From contig CAJUEY010000007.1 of the NCBI GenBank assembly GCA_910585825.1, positions 1-64,000 of the forward strand: DNA of 64,000 bases. Direction: 5' to 3'. The DNA is from an uncultured Lachnospiraceae bacterium (GTDB lineage Bacteria > Bacillota > Clostridia > Lachnospirales > Lachnospiraceae). Of the stretch, positions 16,725 through 25,667 are shown one piece after another; position 1 is the stretch's first letter; the number at the start of each line of letters is the position of its first letter. The position numbers were made by a program, and so were the translations under genes. The notes below the pieces were generated by a model. The model saw nothing but the letters and a program-made list of their open reading frames with translations, was not told where the DNA came from and ran no database searches.

Positions 16725-19055
16725 ATGATAAAAGTTGGTGATAACGGTATGGAAGATGTTTCTGTAAAAAATCTGGAACAGTTTGAGAAAGCATTTCTCA
16801 AAGAGGAGAACAACATCCGGGAAACGCAGGATTTTGAGGAACCGGAGAAACTTTATGCGGAATTGATTCGTAGTGTAAACAAGTACCATCCTTCTGCAGA
16901 TGTAACCCAGATCGAGAAAGCATATTATATAGCAGATGAGGCACATAAGGGACAGAAACGCAAGTCCGGAGAACCATATATTATTCATCCGCTATATGTC
17001 GCTATCATACTGGCGGAGCTGGAATTGGATAAGGAGACGATAGTAGCGGGCCTTTTGCATGACGTTGTGGAAGATACCGTCATGACGAAGGACGAGATTG
17101 AAACAGAATTCGGCAAAGAAGTGGCGCTTCTTGTAGACGGTGTGACAAAGTTAGGGCAGCTGTCTTACGATGCGGATAAAGTAGAAATTCAGGCAGAGAA
17201 TCTGCGGAAGATGTTCCTTGCCATGGCCAAGGATATCCGAGTCATTTTGATTAAGCTGGCAGACCGTCTGCACAATATGCGGACCTTAAAATATATGAAA
17301 CCGGAGAAACAGAAAGAAAAAGCCAGAGAGACAATGGATATTTATGCACCCATTGCCCAGCGGCTTGGAATCTCCAAAGTGAAGACAGAGTTAGACGATC
17401 TTTCTTTAAAATATTTAGAACCTGAAGCATATTATGATCTGGTGGAAAAAGTCGCTCTCCGAAAAAATGTCAGAGACAAATACGTACGGCAGCTGGTAGA
17501 TGAAGTAAAGGAGCAGATCAAAGGAGCCGGCATTGAAGCAATAATCGAAGGACGGGCAAAACATTTTTTCAGTATTTATAAGAAAATGGTCAGTCAGGAT
17601 AAAACGCTGGATCAGATCTTTGATCTGTTTGCAATCCGCATTATCGTAGATTCCGTCAAAGACTGTTATGCCGCGCTGGGCGTGATTCATGAAATGTACC
17701 GGCCGATTCCGGGCCGTTTTAAAGATTATATTGCAATGCCAAAGCCCAATATGTATCAATCCCTTCATACCACGCTGATTGGGCCGGCAGGGCAGCCTTT
17801 TGAAATACAGATAAGAACATATGAAATGCATCGCACTGCAGAGTATGGAATTGCCGCTCATTGGAAGTACAAGGAAGGCAAAACCGGCGTGAATGTCGCC
17901 AATCAGGAGGAAGAAAAGTTAAGCTGGCTGAGGCAGATTCTGGAATGGCAGAGGGATATGTCCGATAACCGGGAATTTATGAGTCTTTTAAAGAGCGATC
18001 TGGATCTTTTTTCCGATACGGTATTTTGCTTTACGCCGTCGGGAGATGTAAAGAACCTTCCCAACGGATCTACTACAATTGATTTTGCATACAGCATCCA
18101 TTCCGCTGTGGGCAATAAAATGATCGGCGCCAAAGTCAACGGCAAGCTGGTGACGATTGATTATGTGATTCAGAACGGTGACAGAATCGAAGTCATCACT
18201 TCCCAGAACGCGAAAGGTCCCAGCCGGGACTGGCTGAATCTTGTGAAAAGCACGCAGGCCAAGAACAAGATCAATCAATGGTTCCGCAGCGAATTGAAAG
18301 AAGAGAATATTCAAAAGGGAAAAGAGCTGATTGCCCAGTGCTGTAAATCGAAAGGAATCAATTTTTCCGATATCAACAAGCCGGAATATCAGGATAAGGT
18401 TTTGAATAAATATGGGTTTCATGACTGGAATTCGGCATTGGCCACGGTAGGGCACGGCGGCCTGAAAGAAAGCCAGATCGTCAACCGCATGTATGAAGAA
18501 TACAAAAAAGATCATGTGATAGAACTGACAGACCAGGATATTTTGAGCACAGTCTCTTCCCATGGAAAAGAAAAGGCAGGCGGCGAAAAATCCAGAAGCG
18601 GCATCATTGTCAAAGGGCTTTATGACGTAGCGGTTCATCTTTCCAGATGCTGCAGGCCGGTGCCGGGAGATGAGATCGTAGGCTATGTCACCAGAGGAAG
18701 AGGCGTTTCCATTCACCGTACGGACTGTGTGAATATGATCCATCTTTCCGAGATAGAGAAAGAACGCCTGATAGAGGCGGAATGGCAGAAAGGCGCGGAT
18801 GAAGGCGGCAACGGCCTGTATATGGCGGGACTTAAAATCTACGGCAATAACCGCACAGGTCTTTTGGTGGATATTTCCAAGATTTTTACGGAGCGTTCGA
18901 TTGATATTATCGGAATCAATTCAAAAACGAATAAGCAGGGAATTGCAACCATTGAGATTTCTTTTGAAGTAAAGGGAAGATATGAGCTTTCCAGATTGAT
19001 TGATAAAGTCCGTCAGGTGGAAAGCGTGATTGATATAGAACGGACAACAGGATGA
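16725..19055 (+). CDS. rel: bifunctional (p)ppGpp synthetase/hydrolase Rel
   Basis: 776 residues, the single long RSH enzyme typical of Firmicutes, which makes and degrades the stringent-response alarmone. In order: HD hydrolase (HKGQKRKSGEPYIIHP, LLHDVVEDT, about 75-200), synthetase (RPIPGRFKDYIAMPKPN and EIQIRTYEMH, about 265-385), TGS (about 430-490), a zinc-finger region (HLSRCCRPVPGDEIVGY, about 640-690) and a C-terminal ACT domain. All catalytic blocks are present. An in-frame ATG at 16749 is an alternative start. The gene overlaps the next one by a few bases or ends just before it, and runs in one operon with an MBL hydrolase and hemZ. Confidence 0.97.
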   Translation: MIKVGDNGMEDVSVKNLEQFEKAFLKEENNIRETQDFEEPEKLYAELIRSVNKYHPSADVTQIEKAYYIADEAHKGQKRKSGEPYIIHPLYVAIILAELELDKETIVAGLLHDVVEDTVMTKDEIETEFGKEVALLVDGVTKLGQLSYDADKVEIQAENLRKMFLAMAKDIRVILIKLADRLHNMRTLKYMKPEKQKEKARETMDIYAPIAQRLGISKVKTELDDLSLKYLEPEAYYDLVEKVALRKNVRDKYVRQLVDEVKEQIKGAGIEAIIEGRAKHFFSIYKKMVSQDKTLDQIFDLFAIRIIVDSVKDCYAALGVIHEMYRPIPGRFKDYIAMPKPNMYQSLHTTLIGPAGQPFEIQIRTYEMHRTAEYGIAAHWKYKEGKTGVNVANQEEEKLSWLRQILEWQRDMSDNREFMSLLKSDLDLFSDTVFCFTPSGDVKNLPNGSTTIDFAYSIHSAVGNKMIGAKVNGKLVTIDYVIQNGDRIEVITSQNAKGPSRDWLNLVKSTQAKNKINQWFRSELKEENIQKGKELIAQCCKSKGINFSDINKPEYQDKVLNKYGFHDWNSALATVGHGGLKESQIVNRMYEEYKKDHVIELTDQDILSTVSSHGKEKAGGEKSRSGIIVKGLYDVAVHLSRCCRPVPGDEIVGYVTRGRGVSIHRTDCVNMIHLSEIEKERLIEAEWQKGADEGGNGLYMAGLKIYGNNRTGLLVDISKIFTERSIDIIGINSKTNKQGIATIEISFEVKGRYELSRLIDKVRQVESVIDIERTTG

Positions 19056-19069
19056 TAGGAGAAAAGACA

Positions 19070-19702
19070 ATGGCAGGACTTCGAGTAGAGCAGTATGTGG
19101 TTGGCCCGGTGATGACCAACTGTTATCTGGCAGTCAATGAAGATACGAATGAGGCGTTGATCATTGATCCGGGTGATGAGGGAAATCGTTTGATCGAGAA
19201 GATCAGAGAAAAGAATCTGAATCTGGCGGCGGTTCTTTTAACCCATGGGCATTTCGATCATGCGGCAGCAGCGGCGGAAGTGGCGGAGACGTTTCAGGTT
19301 CCCATTTATGCCCATGAAAAAGAAAAAGAGACATTAGAGACGCCGGGGATTAACCTTTGTGCAATGATAGGGGAGTCCAATGCAGTCTATCATGCAGATG
19401 TATATGTCAAAGATAAAGATGTGCTGCAGCTGGCTGGCTTTTCGATAGAAGTATTGTATACGCCGGGACATACAATCGGCGGATGTTGTTATTATATAGA
19501 AAAAGAGCAGGCTGTTTTTGCGGGAGACACGCTTTTCTGCGGTTCTGTAGGAAGAACGGATTTTCCGGGAGGCAGCGCATCCACACTTCTTCATTCCATT
19601 GAAGAAAAATTAATGTCCCTGCCGGGACAGACGAAAGTGTATCCGGGGCACAACGAAATAACGACGATTGGCTGGGAACGGCAGTACAATCCGTTTTTGT
19701 AA
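19070..19702 (+). CDS. MBL-fold hydrolase, glyoxalase II-like
   Basis: About 210 residues of the metallo-beta-lactamase fold, with the THGHFDH zinc motif, TPGHTIGG, FAGDTLF and YPGHNEITT (the remaining metal His and Asp residues). The length and motifs fit the short glyoxalase II-like group, which may hydrolyse hydroxyacyl thiol esters; the actual substrate is unknown. AGGAG at 19057-19061 supports the ATG at 19070 over the in-frame ATG at 19052 inside the rel stop region. Placement between rel and hemZ is common in Clostridia. Confidence 0.9.
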   Translation: MAGLRVEQYVVGPVMTNCYLAVNEDTNEALIIDPGDEGNRLIEKIREKNLNLAAVLLTHGHFDHAAAAAEVAETFQVPIYAHEKEKETLETPGINLCAMIGESNAVYHADVYVKDKDVLQLAGFSIEVLYTPGHTIGGCCYYIEKEQAVFAGDTLFCGSVGRTDFPGGSASTLLHSIEEKLMSLPGQTKVYPGHNEITTIGWERQYNPFL

Positions 19703-19715
19703 GGGAAGAGGCATT

Positions 19716-21167
19716 ATGATTACGGTTCAATTAAACAGAGCTGACTTTGAATACGATATTCACTCTTTGGTCAAAGCGTTTTTTCCATCGGAAGATGTAT
19801 CTGTAGGTGTGGGAGAAAGGGAGGCGGAAGGGGAAATATCGTTTCATATTGTAACCAATTATTTTACTGATTCCATAGAAATCATGTTTTTTGTTCCCGG
19901 AGAGAAACAAAAACCGGAACAAAAGCGTGTGATGGAAGTGGATTTTTCCGATCGGAAAGAGACGAAAAACCGTCTGAAACAGGCATATTATCAAATGTTA
20001 TGTGAGTATGCCAAAAAGTCTCTACCCTGGGGAACGCTGACAGGGATTCGTCCCACGAAGATTCCCATGGCGTTTTTGGAAGAGGGCAGGAAGAAAGATT
20101 TTATTCGGAATTACATGAAGGAAACCTATTTTGCATCGGATGAAAAGATTGATCTGAGTATAGAGGTGGCGGAAAGGGAACTGCATCTTCTGCAAAAACT
20201 GGATTATGAAAACGGATACAGTCTTTACATAGGGATTCCTTTTTGCCCCAGTACCTGTTTGTATTGTTCTTTTACGTCTTATCCCATTAGGATGTGGGAA
20301 GAACGAACAGATCATTATCTGGACGCCCTGGAAAAAGAAATGGATTATGCGGCAGAGCATTTTTGCGGGCAGCATCTGAATACGGTTTATATTGGCGGCG
20401 GAACTCCTACGACTTTAAATCCCAGGCAGCTTGAGAGGCTGATTGAAAAGATAAAGAAAAGCTTTGATCTGTCCCATTGTCTGGAGTTTACCGTAGAGGC
20501 GGGACGGCCGGACAGCATTACACGGGAAAAATTACAGGTATTAAGGGAACAGGGAATTTCCAGGATTTCCATTAATCCCCAGACAATGAAAGAGGAGACG
20601 TTGAAGATCATTGGCAGACGCCATACAGTGGAAGATACGGTGGAAAGTTTCTATCTGGCAAGAGAACTTGGTTTTGACAATATCAATATGGATCTGATCG
20701 TCGGACTTCCCGGTGAGACAAAGGATGACGCAGCGTCTACGATGGAGGCGGTCTTCAAATTGAATCCGGACAATCTGACGGTACATTCCCTGGCATTGAA
20801 GAGGGCGGCGCGTTTGAAGATGAATTGGGAAACGTATCAGAATCTGACGTTTGAGAATACAAATGAGACAATAGCCCTGACGGCGGAATATGCGAAACGG
20901 ATGCATATGACGCCTTACTACTTATACCGCCAGAAAAACATGGCGGGAAATTTTGAAAATGTAGGTTATGCAAAAGCCGGAAAAGAAGGTATTTATAATA
21001 TCCTGATTATGGAAGAGAAACAGACGATTGCGGCGTTAGGGGCTGGTTCAATCTCGAAACGGGTATATCCGGACGGACGGATCGAGCGGTGCGAGAATGT
21101 GAAGGATGTGGCTCAGTATATCGGGAGAATCGGGGAAATGATAGACAGAAAGCGTAAGTTATTTTAA
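19716..21167 (+). CDS. hemZ: radical SAM protein HemZ, coproporphyrinogen dehydrogenase family
   Basis: About 483 residues. The radical-SAM cluster motif is CPSTCLYC, followed by GGGTPTTL and the N-terminal HemZ-specific extension. HemN-like enzymes oxidatively decarboxylate coproporphyrinogen III or insert haem. Clostridial HemZ proteins often occur where no haem pathway exists, so the true reaction here is uncertain. AAGAGG at 19706-19711 favours the ATG at 19716 over an in-frame upstream ATG at 19668 within the MBL gene. Last gene of the rel operon. Confidence 0.88.
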   Translation: MITVQLNRADFEYDIHSLVKAFFPSEDVSVGVGEREAEGEISFHIVTNYFTDSIEIMFFVPGEKQKPEQKRVMEVDFSDRKETKNRLKQAYYQMLCEYAKKSLPWGTLTGIRPTKIPMAFLEEGRKKDFIRNYMKETYFASDEKIDLSIEVAERELHLLQKLDYENGYSLYIGIPFCPSTCLYCSFTSYPIRMWEERTDHYLDALEKEMDYAAEHFCGQHLNTVYIGGGTPTTLNPRQLERLIEKIKKSFDLSHCLEFTVEAGRPDSITREKLQVLREQGISRISINPQTMKEETLKIIGRRHTVEDTVESFYLARELGFDNINMDLIVGLPGETKDDAASTMEAVFKLNPDNLTVHSLALKRAARLKMNWETYQNLTFENTNETIALTAEYAKRMHMTPYYLYRQKNMAGNFENVGYAKAGKEGIYNILIMEEKQTIAALGAGSISKRVYPDGRIERCENVKDVAQYIGRIGEMIDRKRKLF

Positions 21168-21247
21168 TCAGCTGGTCAAAACCTTTCATCTCAGCCAAAT
21201 GTAGCGGCAGTGGATATCGTAGTGGATATCGTAGTTGAAACTTTTAC

Positions 21248-21276
21248 TTGACATTTTAGTATGACAAAAATATGAT
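21248..21276 (+). promoter_or_regulatory. sigma-A promoter of the dlt-like operon
   Basis: TTGACA at 21248-21253 and TATGAT at 21271-21276 with a 17-base spacer. A 12-base tandem repeat (GTGGATATCGTA) lies just upstream at about 21213-21236. Confidence 0.8.
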
Positions 21277-21298
21277 AGTCATGCAGGAGTAATGTACA

Positions 21299-21481
21299 AT
21301 GGCAAAAGAGGGCATACCAATGCTGATATTATTAAAGAAAAACACGGATGAATTTTTTTCTTCGTCATTGAAAAAATATATATGGGATCACGAAAAAAGA
21401 GTCTTTGAAAAAAGGAGGGAAACAGATGCAGAGAAGCGTATTGGAGTATTTAGAAAACTCGGCGCGGAAATTTCCGGATAA
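21299..21481 (+). CDS. possible short leader ORF of the dlt-like operon
   Basis: 60 codons, highly charged, with no membrane helix, so it is not DltX. AGGAG about 8 bases upstream and a promoter ending at 21276 make translation possible. It overlaps the first 56 bases of the adenylation gene in another frame, so it could couple or tune translation of that gene. No family is recognised, and it may be chance. Confidence 0.25.
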   Translation: MAKEGIPMLILLKKNTDEFFSSSLKKYIWDHEKRVFEKRRETDAEKRIGVFRKLGAEISG

Positions 21482-22946
21482 AACTGTATTTGCAGATGAA
21501 GAACATGAAATTTCTTATCAGGAGTTTCAAAATCAGACAAAGGCAGTGGGGACAGGGCTGGCCCGTGATTACAACGTTGGCAGAAATCAGCCGGTCGCGG
21601 TTTTCATTGAGCGGAACATTGAATGTCTGATCAGTTTTTTTGGCATTGTTTACAGCGGCAATTTTTATGTTCCGGTGGATGCCGCCATGCCGGTCCAAAG
21701 AATCGGACGAATTTTTGACACATTAAAACCGGCAGCTGTCATAGTTTCGGAACGCACAAAAAAAGTGATGGATCAGATGGATTATGACGGACACATTCTG
21801 AATCTGGAGGAATTGAAGTCCGTTCAGGCAGATCAGGAAATTTTGGATCAGATTACAAGAAAAAGGATTGATACGGATCCGCTTTATGCGATTTTCACTT
21901 CCGGTTCTACAGGTATGCCGAAAGGAGTTCTGGTAGGGCATCAGTCCGTGATAGATCTGATTGATCATTTCCAAAGGGAGTTTGGATTTGATGAAACGCT
22001 GCGATTGGGAAATCAGGCGCCCTTTGATTTTGATGTTTCGGTAAAAGATATTTATTCCACTCTGAAAAACGGCGGAACGATGCATGTGATACCGAAAGTG
22101 ATGTTTTCTATGCCGAAAAAATTAATCGAATGTTTAAACCGCCATGAGATTAATACCGTGATATGGGCGACTTCTGCATTGCGAATTATAGAAAATCTGA
22201 ATGTGTTTCAGGAAACGGCGCCCAAATATCTGAAGACGGTCATGTTTTCCGGAGAGGTTATGCCCAATAAAGTATTAAATTATTGGCGGAACTATCTGCC
22301 GGATGTGTCTTATGTGAATTTGTACGGGCCTACCGAAATTACCTGTAATTGTACTTTTTATAAAGTGGACAGGCCTTTCGAGGATCATGAGGCGCTGCCG
22401 ATTGGAATTGCATTTCCGAATACGGATATTATATTGCTGGACGATGAGCGAAAGAAAGAAGTGTCTTTTGGGGAAACAGGCGAAATCTGCGTACGGGGCT
22501 CATCCCTTGCGCTGGGATATTACAATAACAAAGAAAAGACAGAAGAGGCATTTATGCAAAATCCGTTGAATGACAAATATCCGGAACGGATTTATTGCAC
22601 CGGCGATCTGGGGAAATATGACAAAGACGGCAATCTTTTATTTATTTCCAGAAAAGATTACCAGATTAAGCATATGGGACACCGGATTGAATTGGGAGAG
22701 ATCGAAGTGGCCATCAATGCGATTCCGTTTGTGGAAGCGGCGTGTTGTATCTATGATGATAAGGCGGAAAAAATCGTGCTGTTTTATCAGGCGGCGGAAA
22801 AATGCGACAGGCCCTTATTAAAGGAGCTGGGCAAATCTTTGCCGAAATATATGTTTCCGAACCGATTGGAATATATGGACAAACTTCCGCTGAATAAAAA
22901 TGCCAAAATTGACCGTACATTGCTGAAGGAAAAGCTGAGGGGGTAG
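21426..22946 (+). CDS. DltA-like amino acid adenylation enzyme
   Basis: About 506 residues of the acyl-adenylate-forming family. Visible: the P-loop FTSGSTGMPKG (about 157-167), NQAPFDFDVSVKD (about 195-207), LYGPTE (about 300), CTGDLGKY (about 391) and the C-terminal Lys in NKNAKIDR. The whole length and the ending resemble DltA, which loads D-alanine on a carrier protein. The specificity pocket read by eye against PheA (about D-V-K-W-M-S-L-C-N) does not look like a standard D-Ala pocket. AGGAGG at 21413-21418 supports the ATG at 21426. It is followed 3 bases later by a formyltransferase gene, which normal dlt operons lack. Confidence 0.85.
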   Translation: MQRSVLEYLENSARKFPDKTVFADEEHEISYQEFQNQTKAVGTGLARDYNVGRNQPVAVFIERNIECLISFFGIVYSGNFYVPVDAAMPVQRIGRIFDTLKPAAVIVSERTKKVMDQMDYDGHILNLEELKSVQADQEILDQITRKRIDTDPLYAIFTSGSTGMPKGVLVGHQSVIDLIDHFQREFGFDETLRLGNQAPFDFDVSVKDIYSTLKNGGTMHVIPKVMFSMPKKLIECLNRHEINTVIWATSALRIIENLNVFQETAPKYLKTVMFSGEVMPNKVLNYWRNYLPDVSYVNLYGPTEITCNCTFYKVDRPFEDHEALPIGIAFPNTDIILLDDERKKEVSFGETGEICVRGSSLALGYYNNKEKTEEAFMQNPLNDKYPERIYCTGDLGKYDKDGNLLFISRKDYQIKHMGHRIELGEIEVAINAIPFVEAACCIYDDKAEKIVLFYQAAEKCDRPLLKELGKSLPKYMFPNRLEYMDKLPLNKNAKIDRTLLKEKLRG

Positions 22947-22949
22947 GAG

Positions 22950-23810
22950 ATGGAACGGTATCAGAAAGGGATTATTGTGGGCGGAACCGGACTGTTATAT
23001 CAGGCGGCGGAAATCCTCGAACAAAGCGGCAGAGTCGGGAAGATCGAACTTTATTTCTGCAATGGGAACGGTTTTGGAAAAAAACAGAAAGATACCATGC
23101 TTTGCCGGCAGATTGCAGAGAAAAAGGAATTGATGGAACTGCTCATACAGGAAACCGAAGAGACGCTGGTATTATCCGTCATGAATCCGTGGCTTTTTAC
23201 AGAGGAAGTTCTTCAAAATCCAAAACTTTTGGTCATAAATCTCCATCACGCCCTGCTGCCGGCGCATCGGGGCAGGAATGCGGAGGCATGGACGATTTAT
23301 GAAGGCGATGCGAAAGCCGGAATTACCTGGCATAAAGTAGATCCGCAAATTGACAGGGGAACGATCTATCTGCAGAAAGAAGTGGCGACAGACAACGGTA
23401 TGACCTCTTTAAAACTTTTGTCGCTGTTAAATAAGGCGGCTCTTTCGGGACTGCAGGAGCTGCTTTTGGAGGGGTTTCGGGAGCGTGCGCCCATTTCCGG
23501 CGTGTCGGATAGCGGAAAGCTTCATCTGGCAAAGGATATTCCAAACGGAGGATGGCTGGATTTATCCTGGGGTCCGGAACAAATGAGCCGTTTTTTGCGC
23601 GCTATGGATTATGGAATCATGCAGGTCATGGGACGTCCCAAAGTCAGGCTGCCGGAGGGCGTATATAGATGGAAATCATGGCAGATGCGCGAGATTGAAG
23701 AGAAGGGGCCGGATCATATAAAAATTGACGCGGAATGCAAAGAGATTCAAATTTTTAAAAAAGAAACAAAATTAATATTAAAACAAATAGAGAAAATGGA
23801 GGATGAATAA
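22950..23810 (+). CDS. stand-alone formyltransferase, Fmt/ArnA/LgrA-F type
   Basis: 286 residues of the 10-formyl-tetrahydrofolate-dependent formyltransferase family. The catalytic triad is visible as N97 and H99 (INLHHALLP) and D135 (DPQIDRGTIYLQ), with the RGRNAEAW loop between them. A C-terminal domain (about 200-250, GGWLDLSW...MSRFLRAM) resembles the Fmt C-domain. Members formylate Met-tRNA, UDP-amino-sugars or, in gramicidin synthetase LgrA, valine on a carrier protein. Here it lies between an adenylation enzyme and a carrier protein in one operon, so formylation of the carrier-bound amino acid is the most likely role; that is inference. The start is 3 bases after the upstream stop. Confidence 0.85.
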   Translation: MERYQKGIIVGGTGLLYQAAEILEQSGRVGKIELYFCNGNGFGKKQKDTMLCRQIAEKKELMELLIQETEETLVLSVMNPWLFTEEVLQNPKLLVINLHHALLPAHRGRNAEAWTIYEGDAKAGITWHKVDPQIDRGTIYLQKEVATDNGMTSLKLLSLLNKAALSGLQELLLEGFRERAPISGVSDSGKLHLAKDIPNGGWLDLSWGPEQMSRFLRAMDYGIMQVMGRPKVRLPEGVYRWKSWQMREIEEKGPDHIKIDAECKEIQIFKKETKLILKQIEKMEDE

Positions 23811-23811
23811 C

Positions 23812-24045
23812 ATGGAAGAAAAATTAATGGAGATTTTAAACGATTTGAGACCGGATGTGGAATTTGAAAAAGAGACGAAATTGATCGACGATGGCGTTCT
23901 GGATTCTTTTGATATCGTATCTTTGGTATCGGATCTGAATTCTGAATTTGATATTGAAATTAATGTCATGGATCTGGAACCTGTCAATTTTAATTCGGTC
24001 AAAGCCATGCTGGAATTGATCGTAAGACTGCAAGAGGAAGGATAA
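23812..24045 (+). CDS. DltC-like acyl/peptidyl carrier protein
   Basis: 77 residues. The phosphopantetheine Ser is S32 in GVLDSFDIVSLVSDLN, followed by helix III (NFNSVKAMLELI) as in DltC and short carrier proteins. GGAGG at 23798-23802 points to the ATG at 23812. It is predicted to receive the activated amino acid from the adenylation enzyme 0.9 kb upstream and pass it to the MBOAT. It ends 4 bases before the MBOAT gene. Confidence 0.9.
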   Translation: MEEKLMEILNDLRPDVEFEKETKLIDDGVLDSFDIVSLVSDLNSEFDIEINVMDLEPVNFNSVKAMLELIVRLQEEG

Positions 24046-24049
24046 GAAT

Positions 24050-25648
24050 ATGGATTTTATCTCTGCGTCATTTATTGCGCTGGTAATCATACTTGCAGTT
24101 TTTTATTTTATTGTGCCGGACAGATGCAAATGGGTGGTTTTACTCCTTGGAAGTTATGTGTTTTATGCATTTTCCGGCATAAAATTATTGGCATTTTTGA
24201 TCTTCACCACAGGCGTTACATTTATTGGCGGACTGTTTCTGGGAAAAATCAATCGGGAACATACGCAGCATCTGGAAGAATACAAAGGAAAACTGACAAG
24301 AGAAGAAAAAAAGAGTTTAAAAAGCAGGGCGATCGCAAAGAAAAAACGCGTGGTGGCCTGTGTTGTTATTGTGAATCTGGGTATTTTAATTTTCCTGAAA
24401 TATTTTAATTTCATTGCGGAAAATATCAATGCCGTTTTTGGCAGAATCGGAGTTGGAAGAAGTATTCCAATGCTGACGCTGTTATTGCCCCTTGGCATTT
24501 CTTTTTATACGCTGCAGTCTATTGGGTATATCGTTGATTTATATCGTGGAAAATATCAGCCGGATGAGAATTTCTTCCGGTTTTCCCTGTTTATGTCTTT
24601 TTTTCCTCAGATCGTACAGGGGCCGATTGCAAGGTATGACCAGTTAGCGCATCAGTTATATGAACCTCATAAATTTGAATATGACAGAGTGGCGCAGGGG
24701 TGCCAGCTGATTTTATGGGGCTTTATGAAAAAATTGCTCCTGGCGGACCGTCTGGCGGTTCCGGTGAATTTTATATTTAATGATCCCATGCCGCATGAAG
24801 GGTTTGTGCTGTTTTTTGCGGCGGCGGGATATGGCCTGCAGGTTTATGCGGACTTTTCCGGAGGAATGGATATTGCCCGGGGCGTAGCGCAGATTTTCGG
24901 AATTGATATGGTCCGGAATTTTGAACGTCCGTATTTTGCGAAATCCATCAGTGAATTCTGGCGCAGATGGCACATTACCCTGGGGTCGTGGATGAGGGAT
25001 TATGTATTTTATCCATTGTCTTTGTCCAAAGGATTTGCGACATTGGGAAAACGCACAAGAAAAATTTTCGGAAATTATATAGGGAAGAAACTGCCCACTT
25101 TTTTGTCTATGTTTATCGTATTTTTACTGGTAGGCGTCTGGCACGGCTCCAGTTGGAAATATGTTGCATATGGCATATGGAACGGGGCAATTATTGTATC
25201 CACCATTTTGCTGGAACCCTTTTATGAAGATTTTTTGAAAAAGAGCGGCATTCGTACAGAGTGTTTCAGCTGGAAATTTTTCCAGATGGCAAGGACGTTT
25301 TTATTGTGCAGTTTCGGGCGTTTCTTTTCCAGAGCGGGCTCCTTCAAGTCGGCGTTAGATATGATGAAAAGAACGGTGACAAAGAGCAATCCCTGGGTGT
25401 TTTTTGACGGCTCCTTTTTGAATCTGGGATTGTCGTACAAGGATTATTGCATTATTTTTATCTTTATCATTATATTGCTGACAGTTGGAATTTTGCAGGA
25501 AAAAGGAATCCATATCAGAGAAAAAATTGCCGAGCAGAATTTGTATTTTCGTTGGATGCTGTATATAGGCGCAGTTGTTGTGGTTCTCATATATGGACAA
25601 TATGGCGTGGGATATTCTGTGGGTGAGTTTATTTACCAGCAATTTTAA
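24050..25648 (+). CDS. MBOAT-family O-acyltransferase, DltB/AlgI-like
   Basis: 532 residues with about ten to eleven membrane helices. MBOAT markers are present: SEFWRRWHITLGSWMRDY with H308, and the putative catalytic His H365 in LVGVWHGSSWKY. A Lys-rich cytoplasmic loop lies near 65-100. These features fit AlgI/PatA-like MBOATs, which move acyl groups across the membrane; DltB is the D-alanine version. Here it should accept the formyl-aminoacyl or aminoacyl group from the carrier protein. The acceptor polymer is unknown. Ribosome site AGGAAGGA precedes the ATG. Confidence 0.9.
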   Translation: MDFISASFIALVIILAVFYFIVPDRCKWVVLLLGSYVFYAFSGIKLLAFLIFTTGVTFIGGLFLGKINREHTQHLEEYKGKLTREEKKSLKSRAIAKKKRVVACVVIVNLGILIFLKYFNFIAENINAVFGRIGVGRSIPMLTLLLPLGISFYTLQSIGYIVDLYRGKYQPDENFFRFSLFMSFFPQIVQGPIARYDQLAHQLYEPHKFEYDRVAQGCQLILWGFMKKLLLADRLAVPVNFIFNDPMPHEGFVLFFAAAGYGLQVYADFSGGMDIARGVAQIFGIDMVRNFERPYFAKSISEFWRRWHITLGSWMRDYVFYPLSLSKGFATLGKRTRKIFGNYIGKKLPTFLSMFIVFLLVGVWHGSSWKYVAYGIWNGAIIVSTILLEPFYEDFLKKSGIRTECFSWKFFQMARTFLLCSFGRFFSRAGSFKSALDMMKRTVTKSNPWVFFDGSFLNLGLSYKDYCIIFIFIIILLTVGILQEKGIHIREKIAEQNLYFRWMLYIGAVVVVLIYGQYGVGYSVGEFIYQQF

Positions 25649-25667
25649 AAGGAAAGGTTATTGTGAT

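Noticed and set aside
22950..23810. Second copy of methionyl-tRNA formyltransferase
   Set aside because: Possible, but the place between adenylation and carrier genes and the near-zero gaps make the dlt-like role more likely.
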